Origin: Acidobacterium sp. S8
GTDB lineage: Bacteria > Acidobacteriota > Terriglobia > Terriglobales > Acidobacteriaceae
Length of the DNA stretch: 64,000 bases
Direction of reading: 5' to 3'
NCBI RefSeq assembly: GCF_009765985.1
Contig: NZ_LMUM01000034.1
Coordinates: 698,910 to 762,909, forward strand
Part shown: positions 1-9,434 of the stretch, piece after piece
Position numbering within the stretch: position 1 is the stretch's first letter
Layout: each line of letters begins with the position of its first letter
The notes under the pieces: model-generated
Told to the model about the DNA's origin: nothing
The model's database searches: none
The model's input: the letters and a program-made list of their open reading frames with translations, nothing else
Program-made: the position numbers and the translations under genes

Positions 1-2
1 AT

Positions 3-623
3 CATCCGCTCGCGGTGTATGCAGATATCGACCTGTTGCAGACGCTTTCCAACCGCGAACTGAGAGCGGGCCTTTTCGAAAGTATCAAAGCCGGTATCAT
101 TCGCGATGCGCGCCTTTTCCGCTTCATGGAGCGCAATGTCGAAGCTATCCTCAGACGGGATAGCAAAGCGCTCGAGTACGTCATATCCGTTTCGATCAAA
201 ATGAAGGCTGAAGTAGTTGGCATTGATGAGCGAGAGTCAGGCTTGCGCATGATTCTGAACCTGGGCCACACCGTCGGACATGCCATTGAGGTTGCAACTC
301 ACTACCGAAAGCTGCTGCACGGCGAAGCGATAGCCTGGGGCATGCTGGCGGCCCTTCAGCTTGGCCGTTCGCGTAACACAATCTCTTCCGCAGACGCCGA
401 TCGCGTGCAACGGACCATCCTTGCCTACGGGCCGCTGCCGCCATTCAAAGCCACCGCGCAAAAATTGATTGAAGCTGCCTCGCGCGACAAGAAGAATCGT
501 GCCGGAGTACGTCGTTTCATACTGCCGGAAGGAATCGGCAGCGCAACCGTGGTAGAAGATGTAAAAGACGTCGAGTTGATCGAGGCGATCGACTGGATGC
601 TCGCCCGCGTTCGAGAGGTATGA
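3..623 (+). CDS. aroB: 3-dehydroquinate synthase, C-terminal part (5' truncated by window edge)
   Basis: Open frame from the window edge: [35 protein letters not shown]...[12 protein letters not shown]...[10 protein letters not shown], characteristic of AroB. Confidence 0.93.
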   Translation, partial: HPLAVYADIDLLQTLSNRELRAGLFESIKAGIIRDARLFRFMERNVEAILRRDSKALEYVISVSIKMKAEVVGIDERESGLRMILNLGHTVGHAIEVATHYRKLLHGEAIAWGMLAALQLGRSRNTISSADADRVQRTILAYGPLPPFKATAQKLIEAASRDKKNRAGVRRFILPEGIGSATVVEDVKDVELIEAIDWMLARVREV

Positions 624-1363
624 TGCCGACTCAGGGAGCACAGCCAGCTGGGACGTCCGATCCGCAGAGTGCTGCGCGCGCTGTGCGTGACATGTTCGAC
701 AGCATCGCGCCACGCTACGACCTGCTGAACCATGTGCTCTCGATGAATATCGATCGCCTGTGGTGGTGGCGCACTGCTCGTAAATTCCAGAATATTCTCG
801 CGCGCCCTGAAACGACTATCCTCGATATATGCTGCGGCACAGGCGATATGACGATGGCCTTGCTGCGCCATCGCCCTGCGAACGCGAAGCCTGTTCTTGC
901 CGCCGATTTCTCCCACCAGATGCTGATTCGCGGCAATAGCAAATTCTTAAGACACAACGCCGTTGCCGTGGAAGCAGACGCGCTGCAACTGCCGTTGGCA
1001 TCCTCATCCATCGACCTCGTTACCTCGGCCTTCGGCTTCCGCAACCTGTCGAACTACCTCGCAGGCCTCACAGAGTTTTACCGCGTTCTCCGGCCCGGCG
1101 GCGAGTTCGGCATCCTCGACTTCAGCGAGCCTTCCGGCATTACCGGCAAGCTCTACGCCTTTTACTTCCGGCGCGTTCTTCCAGCCATCGGGTCACGCAT
1201 CTCTGGCACGACCGGACCTTATGCCTATCTGCCGGCTTCCGTGCATCATTTTCCGCCGCCAGCTGAAATGCTCGACCAAATGCGCAGCGCCGGTTTCGTC
1301 GATGTTTCCTGGCAGCCGTACAGCTTCGGCATTGCAGGTCTCTACCGTGGTGTGAAACCCTAG
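620..1363 (+). CDS. ubiE: Demethylmenaquinone/ubiquinone methyltransferase
   Basis: [35 protein letters not shown] and [12 protein letters not shown] (SAM motif I); ATGA overlap with the aroB stop. Confidence 0.93.
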   Translation: MMPTQGAQPAGTSDPQSAARAVRDMFDSIAPRYDLLNHVLSMNIDRLWWWRTARKFQNILARPETTILDICCGTGDMTMALLRHRPANAKPVLAADFSHQMLIRGNSKFLRHNAVAVEADALQLPLASSSIDLVTSAFGFRNLSNYLAGLTEFYRVLRPGGEFGILDFSEPSGITGKLYAFYFRRVLPAIGSRISGTTGPYAYLPASVHHFPPPAEMLDQMRSAGFVDVSWQPYSFGIAGLYRGVKP

Positions 1364-1369
1364 TTAGCA

Positions 1370-2806
1370 GTGATGATGCACGCCACAACAGCAACGACAT
1401 CTTCTCGCGCCCGGAGCGAAAAACGTTCTGTTGCCATGGTCTCGGTGCTGGCGGCAAGCGTGATGACGCTACTCAAACTCATCACTGGACTTTTAACCGG
1501 AAGCCTCGGCATGCTCTCTGACGCCGCACATTCCGGCATTGATCTGGCTGGCGCGGGGCTGACATTTCTCTCCGTACGAGTCTCCGATAAGCCCGCCGAC
1601 GAGGACCATCCCTACGGCCACGGCAAAATCGAGAATGTTTCTGCATTTGTCGAAACGTTTCTCATGCTGGCCTCAAGCATCTGGATTACATCCGAGGCCG
1701 TCAGGCGCATCTTCGTTCATTCAGTCGCCATTCACTATTCGTTCTGGCCGCTGCTGGTTCTGCTACTTTCTATCGGCGTCGATCTATGGCGCTCGCGCCA
1801 GCTCCTTGCGGTCGCGAACAAATATCGCAGTCAGGCACTGGAGGCAGATGCGCTGCACTTTGCTTCAGATATCTGGTCAACCGTGGCCGTCTTTATCGGA
1901 CTCTGCGCCTCGTGGCTTGGAGGACAATTTCATATTTCATGGCTAAGGCTCGCCGACCCCATCGCCGCAATTTGCGTCTCGATGATGATTCTTTATTTCA
2001 GCGGCAAGCTGGCATACCGTACCGTTGCTGCATTGGTGGACACGGTTCCGGTTGAAACCCGGCACCGAGTTCTAACCGAAGTCCGGCATACACCAGGCGT
2101 GCTCTCTGTCGATCAGGCGCGCATGCGGCGGTCCGGCAATTCTTACTTCGCCGACCTCACGCTGTCACTCTCTCGTCAATCAACATTCCAACACACCGAA
2201 CAGCTCGTAAAAGAAGCCACTGAAGCAGTGCAGCGCGTGCTGCCCGACGCCGATGTCGTCATCCATACTGTGCCGAGACCCGGCATTGCGGAAAGCATCT
2301 TCGACAAGATACGGGCAATCGCTGCGCGCAATAATGTCGTATTGCACGATGTCAGCGTGCAATCTTTTAACGACAAGCTGAGAGTAGAACAACATATTGA
2401 AGTCGCTGAAAAGATGACGCTGCGTGAAGCTCATACTTTCGTCAAGCTCATTGAACAGGAGATTCGTGACGAGCTGCCACAGATCGAATCCGTGTTGACG
2501 CACATTGAGAGCGAGCCCGCGACGATCGAGCGCCCGCTCAGTGTGGCAACCGACCAGACGATCGAGAAGCATTTGCGCCATGCAGCTTCGATTCTCCCGG
2601 AAATTATCGACATCCATGAAGTCGTCGTCGGGCGCATCGGCGATGGTGTACAGGTTTCCTGTCATTGCACCTTGCCAGACAACATGCGAATGCAGCGCGT
2701 CCATGAGGTCATCACTGCTCTTGAAGACCGCTTTAAGGTTGAGTGCCCCGAAGCGAATCGCGTGCTCATTCATCCGGAACCAGCTACCGACAATCATCAT
2801 CACTAA
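1370..2806 (+). CDS. Cation diffusion facilitator (CDF) transporter with extended cytoplasmic C-terminus
   Basis: GSLGMLSDAAHSGIDLAGAGLTFLSVRVSDKPADEDHPYGHGKIENVSAF; C-terminal repeated dimerisation-like modules. Confidence 0.92.
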   Translation: MMMHATTATTSSRARSEKRSVAMVSVLAASVMTLLKLITGLLTGSLGMLSDAAHSGIDLAGAGLTFLSVRVSDKPADEDHPYGHGKIENVSAFVETFLMLASSIWITSEAVRRIFVHSVAIHYSFWPLLVLLLSIGVDLWRSRQLLAVANKYRSQALEADALHFASDIWSTVAVFIGLCASWLGGQFHISWLRLADPIAAICVSMMILYFSGKLAYRTVAALVDTVPVETRHRVLTEVRHTPGVLSVDQARMRRSGNSYFADLTLSLSRQSTFQHTEQLVKEATEAVQRVLPDADVVIHTVPRPGIAESIFDKIRAIAARNNVVLHDVSVQSFNDKLRVEQHIEVAEKMTLREAHTFVKLIEQEIRDELPQIESVLTHIESEPATIERPLSVATDQTIEKHLRHAASILPEIIDIHEVVVGRIGDGVQVSCHCTLPDNMRMQRVHEVITALEDRFKVECPEANRVLIHPEPATDNHHH

Positions 2807-2816
2807 AAGGAAGATC

Positions 2817-3233
2817 ATGATCGCCAGCGCAGAATGGAAATCAGGCATGCAGTTTGACGGCCGCTCTGAAAGTGGCCACACCATCCACTTTGACGCAGAT
2901 CCGGCACACACCGCTGGTCCCACTCCCATGGAAGCTGTGCTGGCCGCGCTCTGCGGTTGCACTTCAGTCGATGTCGTCAGCATTCTTCAAAAAAAGCGCG
3001 AATCCTTCACCAGCCTCGTCGTATCAGCCGAAGCGCAACAGGCCCCCGCGCCTCCTCGCGTCTTTACACACATACGGCTGATTTATCGGGTCGACGGCAA
3101 AGTATCAAAAAAAGCGATGGAAGATGCCGTAGCGCTGTCCAAAGACAAATACTGTTCTATCAGCAAAATGCTCGAGAAGAGCGCAGCCATCGACTTCGCC
3201 ATCGAATATGCCGACGAGGCGCAGGGCAAATGA
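2817..3233 (+). CDS. OsmC/Ohr family protein
   Basis: MIASAEWKSGMQFDGRSESGHTIHFD...GPTPMEAVLAALCGCTSVDVVSIL...VALSKDKYCSISKMLEKSA; start chosen inside the longer ORF 2505..3233. Confidence 0.88.
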   Translation: MIASAEWKSGMQFDGRSESGHTIHFDADPAHTAGPTPMEAVLAALCGCTSVDVVSILQKKRESFTSLVVSAEAQQAPAPPRVFTHIRLIYRVDGKVSKKAMEDAVALSKDKYCSISKMLEKSAAIDFAIEYADEAQGK

Positions 3234-3991
3234 TCCGCTTCTTCCGTCTCGGGCTGGTGGCGTTGTTACTATGCGTGGTGGCGCTGCTATCGGCGATCAC
3301 CACCATGCACTTCGCCATCCACGGGGCGGAGGTGTCTGTTCCCGATTTTCGCGGACTGACGGTAGCAGAAGCGATGCGCAAAGCGGCTGCACTTGATCTG
3401 AACCTCAGCGTTGACAATCGCTTCTATAGCGCTGAAATGCCCTCAGGGCGCGTGCTCACGCAAACACCTGCATCCGGCGTCACCGTTCGTCGCGAGTGGC
3501 GCGTTCGCATCACACAAAGCCTCGGCCCGCAACGCATGGCCATTCCGAACGTAATCGGACAGCCCGAACGCACTGCAACCATCTCCATTCGGCGAGGCGG
3601 CCTTGACCTCGGCAACGTGGCCCACATGCCTTACCCCGGAGTGGCTGGCGGTACAGTAATTGCACAGAACCCTGCGCCAGACGCGGAAGGGGTCGAGCGC
3701 CCTAGCCTCAGCCTGCTCGTTGCGGATGCAACAACACCCGCACCGCCGGCCTACGTGATGCCCGACTTTACCGGACAGCTCTTTCCGACCGCCGCGGCCA
3801 CCATCGTACACAGCGGCTTAAAAACAGGGCCGCCGCTTGAGGCGAGAATGCCGATTGCATCCATTACGCCCACCGACGCAGGACAAGCACCCACTACGCC
3901 GGTACCCCCAGGCACCGTCATTAGTCAAGCGCCACCGCCCGGATCTCACATCGATGCGAGCACACCGGTACAATTCACGGTTGCACACTAA
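3230..3991 (+). CDS. Membrane-anchored PASTA-domain protein (no kinase domain)
   Basis: N-terminal TM helix then three PASTA-like repeats (VPDFRGLTVAEAMRKA..., IPNVIGQPE..., MPDFTGQLFPTAAATI...); start 3230 overlaps the OsmC stop. Confidence 0.85.
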   Translation: MIRFFRLGLVALLLCVVALLSAITTMHFAIHGAEVSVPDFRGLTVAEAMRKAAALDLNLSVDNRFYSAEMPSGRVLTQTPASGVTVRREWRVRITQSLGPQRMAIPNVIGQPERTATISIRRGGLDLGNVAHMPYPGVAGGTVIAQNPAPDAEGVERPSLSLLVADATTPAPPAYVMPDFTGQLFPTAAATIVHSGLKTGPPLEARMPIASITPTDAGQAPTTPVPPGTVISQAPPPGSHIDASTPVQFTVAH

Positions 3992-5343
3992 TTGTGACGT
4001 GTAAGCAGCGCAGCGAAGAATCCATCGCATTGGTGGACTCCGGGAATTGTACGCAAACAGCCATCAACCACGGCCGTATCGCGCAGTTGCTGCGCTCCCT
4101 CACGTAGCAGGACTCTAGCCTGTTCCAGTCGATCAATCTCTCCGTCCAATGGAACGATTTCAAAATCCTCGCGGCTGCGAAGAGCGGCCTGCACCACAGC
4201 CTCATTCTCCTCAGGCTCGAGAGAGCACGTTGAATAGAGCAGCTTCCCTCCCGGTTTTACACTGCGCATCAGGGAAGTCAGAATTTCTATCTGACGCGTC
4301 TGCTGACGCTTCAGTCCATCCTCGTTGAGCCGATGGCGAATCTCCGGGTTTCGCGCCAGTGTTCCCGTTCCGCTGCACGGAGCATCGCACAAGACAAGAT
4401 CGAATTCCGGATGGAACGCTCTTTTTGCAACATCATCGGTTACAAACTCTATAGAGCAGTCAAACCGTTCTATCCTAAGCATCCGCTGCATTGCATCCAG
4501 ACGACGCTTGCTAACATCACAAGCGGTAATCTGCGCTCCTGGATTACGTTCCGCAAGGATTGCCGTCTTGCCGCCAGGAGCGGCACATGCATCAAGAATT
4601 TTCTGTCCCCTGCCTGCGAGTTCAGCGACAAGCTGTGAACCCTCATCCTGAATACGCGCCACCCCTTCATGAAACGTGGTCGAAGCTGAGATATCTCCCC
4701 ATAGCACTCTGCGTACATTTGCAAGATAACTTGAGGGCGCAAGCTCGATGCCCTCAGCGAGCAGCCGTTCTTCTGCATCCGGCGCTAGCAATCGGACGAA
4801 TGCAGGCGCAGGCTCCTGATCATATTCACAGATAAGTTTGGCCGCTTGAAATCCAAGATTTCTGCCCCAGCGCTCAACCAGCCATCGTGGATGCGCAGAT
4901 AGATCGGCGAGTGTCGATAGATTTGTAACTTCTACTGTATCGTTTGTTTTACCCTGGCCCGCAATTTTGCGCAGGATGGCATTCACCATACCAGCGGCAA
5001 ATTTATTCCCGTCGCTCTTAGCCAACTCGACGCTCTCTCCAATTGCGGCATAGGGGGGAACACGATCAAGATATAGCAACTGGAAAGCACCGAGACGCAT
5101 GGCGACTCGCACAGCTGTATCGAGCTGTGCTTTCGGACGGCTAAGAAGAGCCGCAATACGCGCATCCAGTGCAATCTGCCACCGAAGCACGCCCATCACG
5201 AGATTCATAGTCAGATTGCGGTCCTGTGGCGAGAGATCTTCCATCGCTGGTTGATACAGCAGCTCGTCGCTGTTTCCCGAACCGCGTTCCACCGCCAACA
5301 ATATTTCAAAAGCAGCCGCGCGCGCTGGAGCAACGCCTTTCAT
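3988..5343 (-). CDS. rsmB: 16S rRNA (cytosine-967-C5)-methyltransferase
   Basis: GQKILDACAAPGGKTAILAE, CDAPCSGTGTLARNPEIRHR, LLYSTCSLEPEENE; NusB-like N-terminus. Confidence 0.93.
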   Translation of the reverse strand: MKGVAPARAAAFEILLAVERGSGNSDELLYQPAMEDLSPQDRNLTMNLVMGVLRWQIALDARIAALLSRPKAQLDTAVRVAMRLGAFQLLYLDRVPPYAAIGESVELAKSDGNKFAAGMVNAILRKIAGQGKTNDTVEVTNLSTLADLSAHPRWLVERWGRNLGFQAAKLICEYDQEPAPAFVRLLAPDAEERLLAEGIELAPSSYLANVRRVLWGDISASTTFHEGVARIQDEGSQLVAELAGRGQKILDACAAPGGKTAILAERNPGAQITACDVSKRRLDAMQRMLRIERFDCSIEFVTDDVAKRAFHPEFDLVLCDAPCSGTGTLARNPEIRHRLNEDGLKRQQTRQIEILTSLMRSVKPGGKLLYSTCSLEPEENEAVVQAALRSREDFEIVPLDGEIDRLEQARVLLREGAQQLRDTAVVDGCLRTIPGVHQCDGFFAALLTRHN

Positions 5344-6275
5344 CCCAGTCGATCGCCGTTTTTCAACTGGTAGCCGCGCAGAAAATCCGCAGCTGGCATG
5401 CGCTTCTTGCCTTCCATCTGGACTTCAAAAATCTCCAGTCGGCTGCTCGAGCCGCAATCGACGAAAAGCCGCTCACGATCCACTCGCACTTGGGCCGGAA
5501 TACTCTGTTCTCCACTCAACTCCATCGGATGCATATGATGCAGCGACAATTTTTTCCCGCGAAAAGACGTGTAGACCCCCGGCCACGGCTGAAAGCCGCG
5601 CCAGCGGTTGTAAATCGTCATCGCAGGACGCGTGAAATCAATCGAGCCGTCTTCCCTTTTCAAAATAGGAGCGAGCGTCGCTTGCTTATCATCCTGCTTC
5701 TTCGCCGCTATCGTGCCTGCTGTCAGCTGTTCCAGCGTTTCCACCATCAGCGGCGCGCCCATCTCGGCAAGCAGCGGAAAGATATCCTCCGATGTCTGAT
5801 CGGGGGCGATCGGCATCTCGCGCTGCAGAAGCATGTCGCCCGTATCCAGCCCTTCGTCAATGCGCATGGTCGTCGCGCCGGTAACCGGCTCGCCGTTGGC
5901 TACAGCCCATTGAATAGGGGCCGCGCCGCGGTATTTCGGCAGCAGCGATGCATGCAGGTTCAGGTTGCCAAAGCGAGGCAGATCCAGCATCCACTTCGGG
6001 ATGATACGGCCATAAGCGACAACAATGATGGCCTCTGGTTGAATCGCCTCCAGCTGCGCACGAAATTCCTGGTTATTCTTGATCTTTTCCGGCTGCACTG
6101 CCGGCAGACCGACCTCTAGTGCCGTTTGCTTCACTGGGGGAGCCACAAGTTGCATACCACGCCCGCTTGGCCGATCCGGCTGCGTTACCACAAGCTGGAT
6201 ATCATGCCCGGCATGCAGCAGCGCCTTCAGCGTGGAAACAGCAAACTGCGGCGTGCCACAAAAGACGAGGCGCAT
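5340..6275 (-). CDS. fmt: Methionyl-tRNA formyltransferase
   Basis: MRLVFCGTPQFAVSTLKAL; LNLHASLLPKYRGAAPIQWAVANGEPVTGATTMRIDEGLDTGDML. Confidence 0.97.
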   Translation of the reverse strand: MRLVFCGTPQFAVSTLKALLHAGHDIQLVVTQPDRPSGRGMQLVAPPVKQTALEVGLPAVQPEKIKNNQEFRAQLEAIQPEAIIVVAYGRIIPKWMLDLPRFGNLNLHASLLPKYRGAAPIQWAVANGEPVTGATTMRIDEGLDTGDMLLQREMPIAPDQTSEDIFPLLAEMGAPLMVETLEQLTAGTIAAKKQDDKQATLAPILKREDGSIDFTRPAMTIYNRWRGFQPWPGVYTSFRGKKLSLHHMHPMELSGEQSIPAQVRVDRERLFVDCGSSSRLEIFEVQMEGKKRMPAADFLRGYQLKNGDRLG

Positions 6276-6278
6276 GGT

Positions 6279-6788
6279 CTACCACTCGCCATTTTTCTGC
6301 ATCTTGCGAATTTTGCGCAACAACAGATCGCGTTTGAGTGCGCTCACACGGAAGATAAAAAGAATTCCGTCGAGATGGTCGATTTCATGTTGAAAGGCGC
6401 GCGCCAGTAATTCGTCGCCATCAAGTTCAAACCACTTGCCATTGACATCCTGCGCACGAACGCGCACCTTCTCGGCCCGCGAAACTTTTTCCCGAATTTC
6501 CGGCAAGCTCAGACACCCTTCCTCTTCGCTCTGCTTGCCTTCTTTATAGATGACCTCAGGATTGATAAGAACAATCTTGTCTTTCGGATCCTTCTTGAAA
6601 CTGAGATCGATCACGGTCAACCGCTTCGAGACACCTACCTGCGGCGCAGCCAGACCGATACCATGAGCCGCATACATGGACTCGAACATATCATCGACAA
6701 GCGTGCGCAGCTCGTCATCGAACTCAGTCACGAGTTCGGTTTGCTTCTGCAAAATCGGATCGGGGTATTTAACAATCTCTCGAATCAT
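6279..6788 (-). CDS. def: Peptide deformylase
   Basis: GIGLAAPQVG, EEGCLSLPEI, QHEIDHLDGILF. Confidence 0.97.
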   Translation of the reverse strand: MIREIVKYPDPILQKQTELVTEFDDELRTLVDDMFESMYAAHGIGLAAPQVGVSKRLTVIDLSFKKDPKDKIVLINPEVIYKEGKQSEEEGCLSLPEIREKVSRAEKVRVRAQDVNGKWFELDGDELLARAFQHEIDHLDGILFIFRVSALKRDLLLRKIRKMQKNGEW

Positions 6789-6800
6789 TCTTCTTAAAAC

Positions 6801-7982
6801 TCAATAGGCGCGAATCTGCTCCACGTAACCATCATAGTTACGTTTTAATTCCTTCAACGAGTCTCCGCCGAATTTCTCCAGAACCAGGCGCGCAAATGCC
6901 AGGGCGACCATCGCTTCCGCTGCTACACCTGCTGCCGGAACCACACACACATCGCTGCGCTCGTAAGCAGCCTTCGTCTCTTCCCGCGTATCGAAGCGCA
7001 CCGACTGCAGTGGTCTGCGCAGCGTCGATATGGGCTTCAAATAGCCCCGGACAATCACGTCCTCGCCGTTCGAAATGCCACCCTCAACGCCGCCCGCGTT
7101 ATTGTGATCTCGGATAAAGCGCGTTGCCCTGCCGTCGACAGCTTCGCTGCTGTAGCCGATAGCGTCGTGCACTTCCGAACCGAACGACTCCGCAGCCGTA
7201 ACACCGCGGCCAATCTCGACCGCCTTCACTGCCTGTAACGACATCACAGCCTGCGCCAAGATGCCATCCAGTCGTTCATCCCAGTTCACATGGGTGCCAA
7301 CACCCGCAGGCGCACCGTGAATCACCACCTCGAAGACACCGCCGACTGTATCCCCCGTGCGCAACACTTTGTCGACCTCAGCCTTCATGAGCGCTTCTGC
7401 TTCTTCGTCGACGCAGCCCAACAGCACTTCATTCTTCGCACGCAATGCCGCCACTTCATCCCAGCTCGCATCCCGATCAAGCTCAGCCTGACCTACTCGG
7501 ATGACGTGGCTGGCAATATCGATGCCGAGCGGTAAAAGCAGCAGCTTCGCCAGAGCGCCCGCAGCTACGCGCGCGGTCGATTCCCTGGCTGAAGCCCGTT
7601 CCAGCACGTACCGCGCATCGGGAAAATCATACTTGAGAGCGCCGGCAAGATCCGCATGCCCCGGCCGCGGAGAAGCGACCGCCTTATGCTTTCCCGGATC
7701 GCCAGTTTCTACCGGAAGAATATCCACCCAATTCTTCCAGTCGCGATTCTCAATCTCCATCGCAACCGGCGAACCGATGGTCTTCCCATGCCGGACACCT
7801 GAAAGAATGTGCGCCGTGTCTTGTTCAATGCGCATGCGTCCGCCGCGACCATAGCCCTGTTGCCGCCGCCATAGCTCACGGTTGATGAAATTTGTGTCGA
7901 CTTCGATTCCGGCGGGCAGCCCCGAAACCAGGGCAATCAAACTCTCGCCGTGCGATTCACCTGCAGTAGAAAAACGTAACAT
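6801..7982 (-). CDS. aroC: Chorismate synthase
   Basis: MLRFSTAGESHGESLIALVSGLPAGIEVD; GRGGRMRIEQD; RPGHADLAGALKY. Confidence 0.97.
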   Translation of the reverse strand: MLRFSTAGESHGESLIALVSGLPAGIEVDTNFINRELWRRQQGYGRGGRMRIEQDTAHILSGVRHGKTIGSPVAMEIENRDWKNWVDILPVETGDPGKHKAVASPRPGHADLAGALKYDFPDARYVLERASARESTARVAAGALAKLLLLPLGIDIASHVIRVGQAELDRDASWDEVAALRAKNEVLLGCVDEEAEALMKAEVDKVLRTGDTVGGVFEVVIHGAPAGVGTHVNWDERLDGILAQAVMSLQAVKAVEIGRGVTAAESFGSEVHDAIGYSSEAVDGRATRFIRDHNNAGGVEGGISNGEDVIVRGYLKPISTLRRPLQSVRFDTREETKAAYERSDVCVVPAAGVAAEAMVALAFARLVLEKFGGDSLKELKRNYDGYVEQIRAY

Positions 7983-8030
7983 GTGCGTGCTGTGCCAGTT
8001 TTGATTGTAGCGCAGCCGCGAGCGTCATAT

Positions 8031-8408
8031 TCACTCCACAAGCCACGCGTACTGTTCACCAGTCAGTGGCACCACAGATAATCTTCCCTGGCTCACCAAC
8101 GGCGAATCGGCGAAGAGCTTGTGCGCCTTGATGTCGGTCAGCGTCTTTGGCGACTTGACGGGCTTACCAGCTTTGATGCGCACAAGAGGAAGCTTCGCAT
8201 CCGTCGCATCCACAGAAACCACTGTCGCCGTGCCTACAGCCGAGCGCTCGTCGCCCGTGTGATAGATCACCAGTTTTTCGCCCGGCTTCATGCCGCGAAG
8301 AAACTTCACCGCCGCAGGATTGGTCACGCCATCCCAGATGGTCTCTTTGTCGCGCTCGAGGTCACTCATCGAATAAACCGATGGCTCGGTCTTCAACAGG
8401 TAAGGCAT
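8031..8408 (-). CDS. EVE domain-containing protein
   Basis: MPYLLKTEPSVYSMSDLERDKETIWDGVTNPAAVKFLRGMKPGEKLVIYHTGDERSAVGTATV; canonical EVE-family N-terminus. Confidence 0.92.
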   Translation of the reverse strand: MPYLLKTEPSVYSMSDLERDKETIWDGVTNPAAVKFLRGMKPGEKLVIYHTGDERSAVGTATVVSVDATDAKLPLVRIKAGKPVKSPKTLTDIKAHKLFADSPLVSQGRLSVVPLTGEQYAWLVE

Positions 8409-9423
8409 TGGCTTCTTCCTCCGGCTCTGGTTCTATCACAACAGCAGGCGGTTCTTCCTCAAGAAACCCCGCCGTATTCAGCAGCGGACGATCCATCGAG
8501 CGTACCCATTCCGTCACCTGTCCCGGCGCTCGCCCCTGCGTCGCGGCGCGTGCAAACTCGCTGCGCATCGTCTGCATCTTCGCATCCAGGTCATCGAGAT
8601 AATGCAACAGCAGTGCCTCAGGAGTCATGGGCAGCTTGGGCGAGCCGAATTCATATTTTCCATGATGGCTGAGAATCATGTGCTTCACCAGCAGGCGCAG
8701 CTTGTCAGGAAAATCTGGCAGGCTCGCCAGCTTTGTCTCGATCATTCCTACGCCGATTGAGATATGCCCGATGAGCTGACCTTCAAGCGTATAGTCGAAG
8801 CTCGTTCCCCACCGCAACTCCTGCAGTTTGCCAATATCATGCAGAATCACGCCCGTCAGCAGAAGATCGCGATTGACCTCCGCATAGTGGCGCGCCGCCG
8901 GATCAGCAATCCCAAGCAGTGAAACGATGTGCTCCAGCAAGCCGCCAATCCACGCATGATGCATACTCTTGGCCGCTGGCGCATTCTTCAGCGGTACCGC
9001 AATCTCCGGATCATCCAGAAAAGCGCGCACCAGCGCCTGCAAATGAGGATTGGTAAAGGTGGCGACATAGCCGTTCAGTTCCGCCCATAGCTCTTCCACA
9101 TCGCGCAAAGTCCTGGGAACAAAATCGCCAAGATCGTACTCGGCTTCCTCCGCACGGCGAATTCTATCGAGCGTAAGCTGCAGCTTGTCCTGGTAGCGCG
9201 AAACCTGTCCGCGCGCCTTTACAACATCGCCTGATGCGAACTCCTGAGCATCGGCAACTTCCCACATACGGGTCTCAAGCTGGCCGGTGCAGTCGCTCAG
9301 GGTGAGAGCGAAGTAGGGCGCGCCATCTTTCCGGCTGCGGACTTGCTTTGTGGTGACGGCAAAAAAGCCCGTCACCACTTGATTTTCAAATTTGTTCAAA
9401 TCCGCGATGAACAGGTCTTTCAT
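8362..9423 (-). CDS. OB-fold/HD-domain nuclease-like protein (YhaM-like)
   Basis: N-terminal OB-like region (YFALTLSDCTGQLETRMW...GDVVKARGQVSRYQDKLQLTLDRIRR), HD motifs (HHAWIGGLLEHIVSLL..., GVILHDIGKL, HMILSHHGKYEFGSPKLPMTPEALLLHYLDDLDAK). Confidence 0.88.
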   Translation of the reverse strand: MKDLFIADLNKFENQVVTGFFAVTTKQVRSRKDGAPYFALTLSDCTGQLETRMWEVADAQEFASGDVVKARGQVSRYQDKLQLTLDRIRRAEEAEYDLGDFVPRTLRDVEELWAELNGYVATFTNPHLQALVRAFLDDPEIAVPLKNAPAAKSMHHAWIGGLLEHIVSLLGIADPAARHYAEVNRDLLLTGVILHDIGKLQELRWGTSFDYTLEGQLIGHISIGVGMIETKLASLPDFPDKLRLLVKHMILSHHGKYEFGSPKLPMTPEALLLHYLDDLDAKMQTMRSEFARAATQGRAPGQVTEWVRSMDRPLLNTAGFLEEEPPAVVIEPEPEEEANALPVEDRAIGLFDE

Positions 9424-9434
9424 CGTAGTCGTTT

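Noticed and set aside
2957-3229. N-terminal extension of ORF 2957..3991 upstream of the PASTA protein
   Set aside because: Overlaps OsmC out of frame and is Arg/Ser-rich; the real start is the TM-helix Met at 3230.
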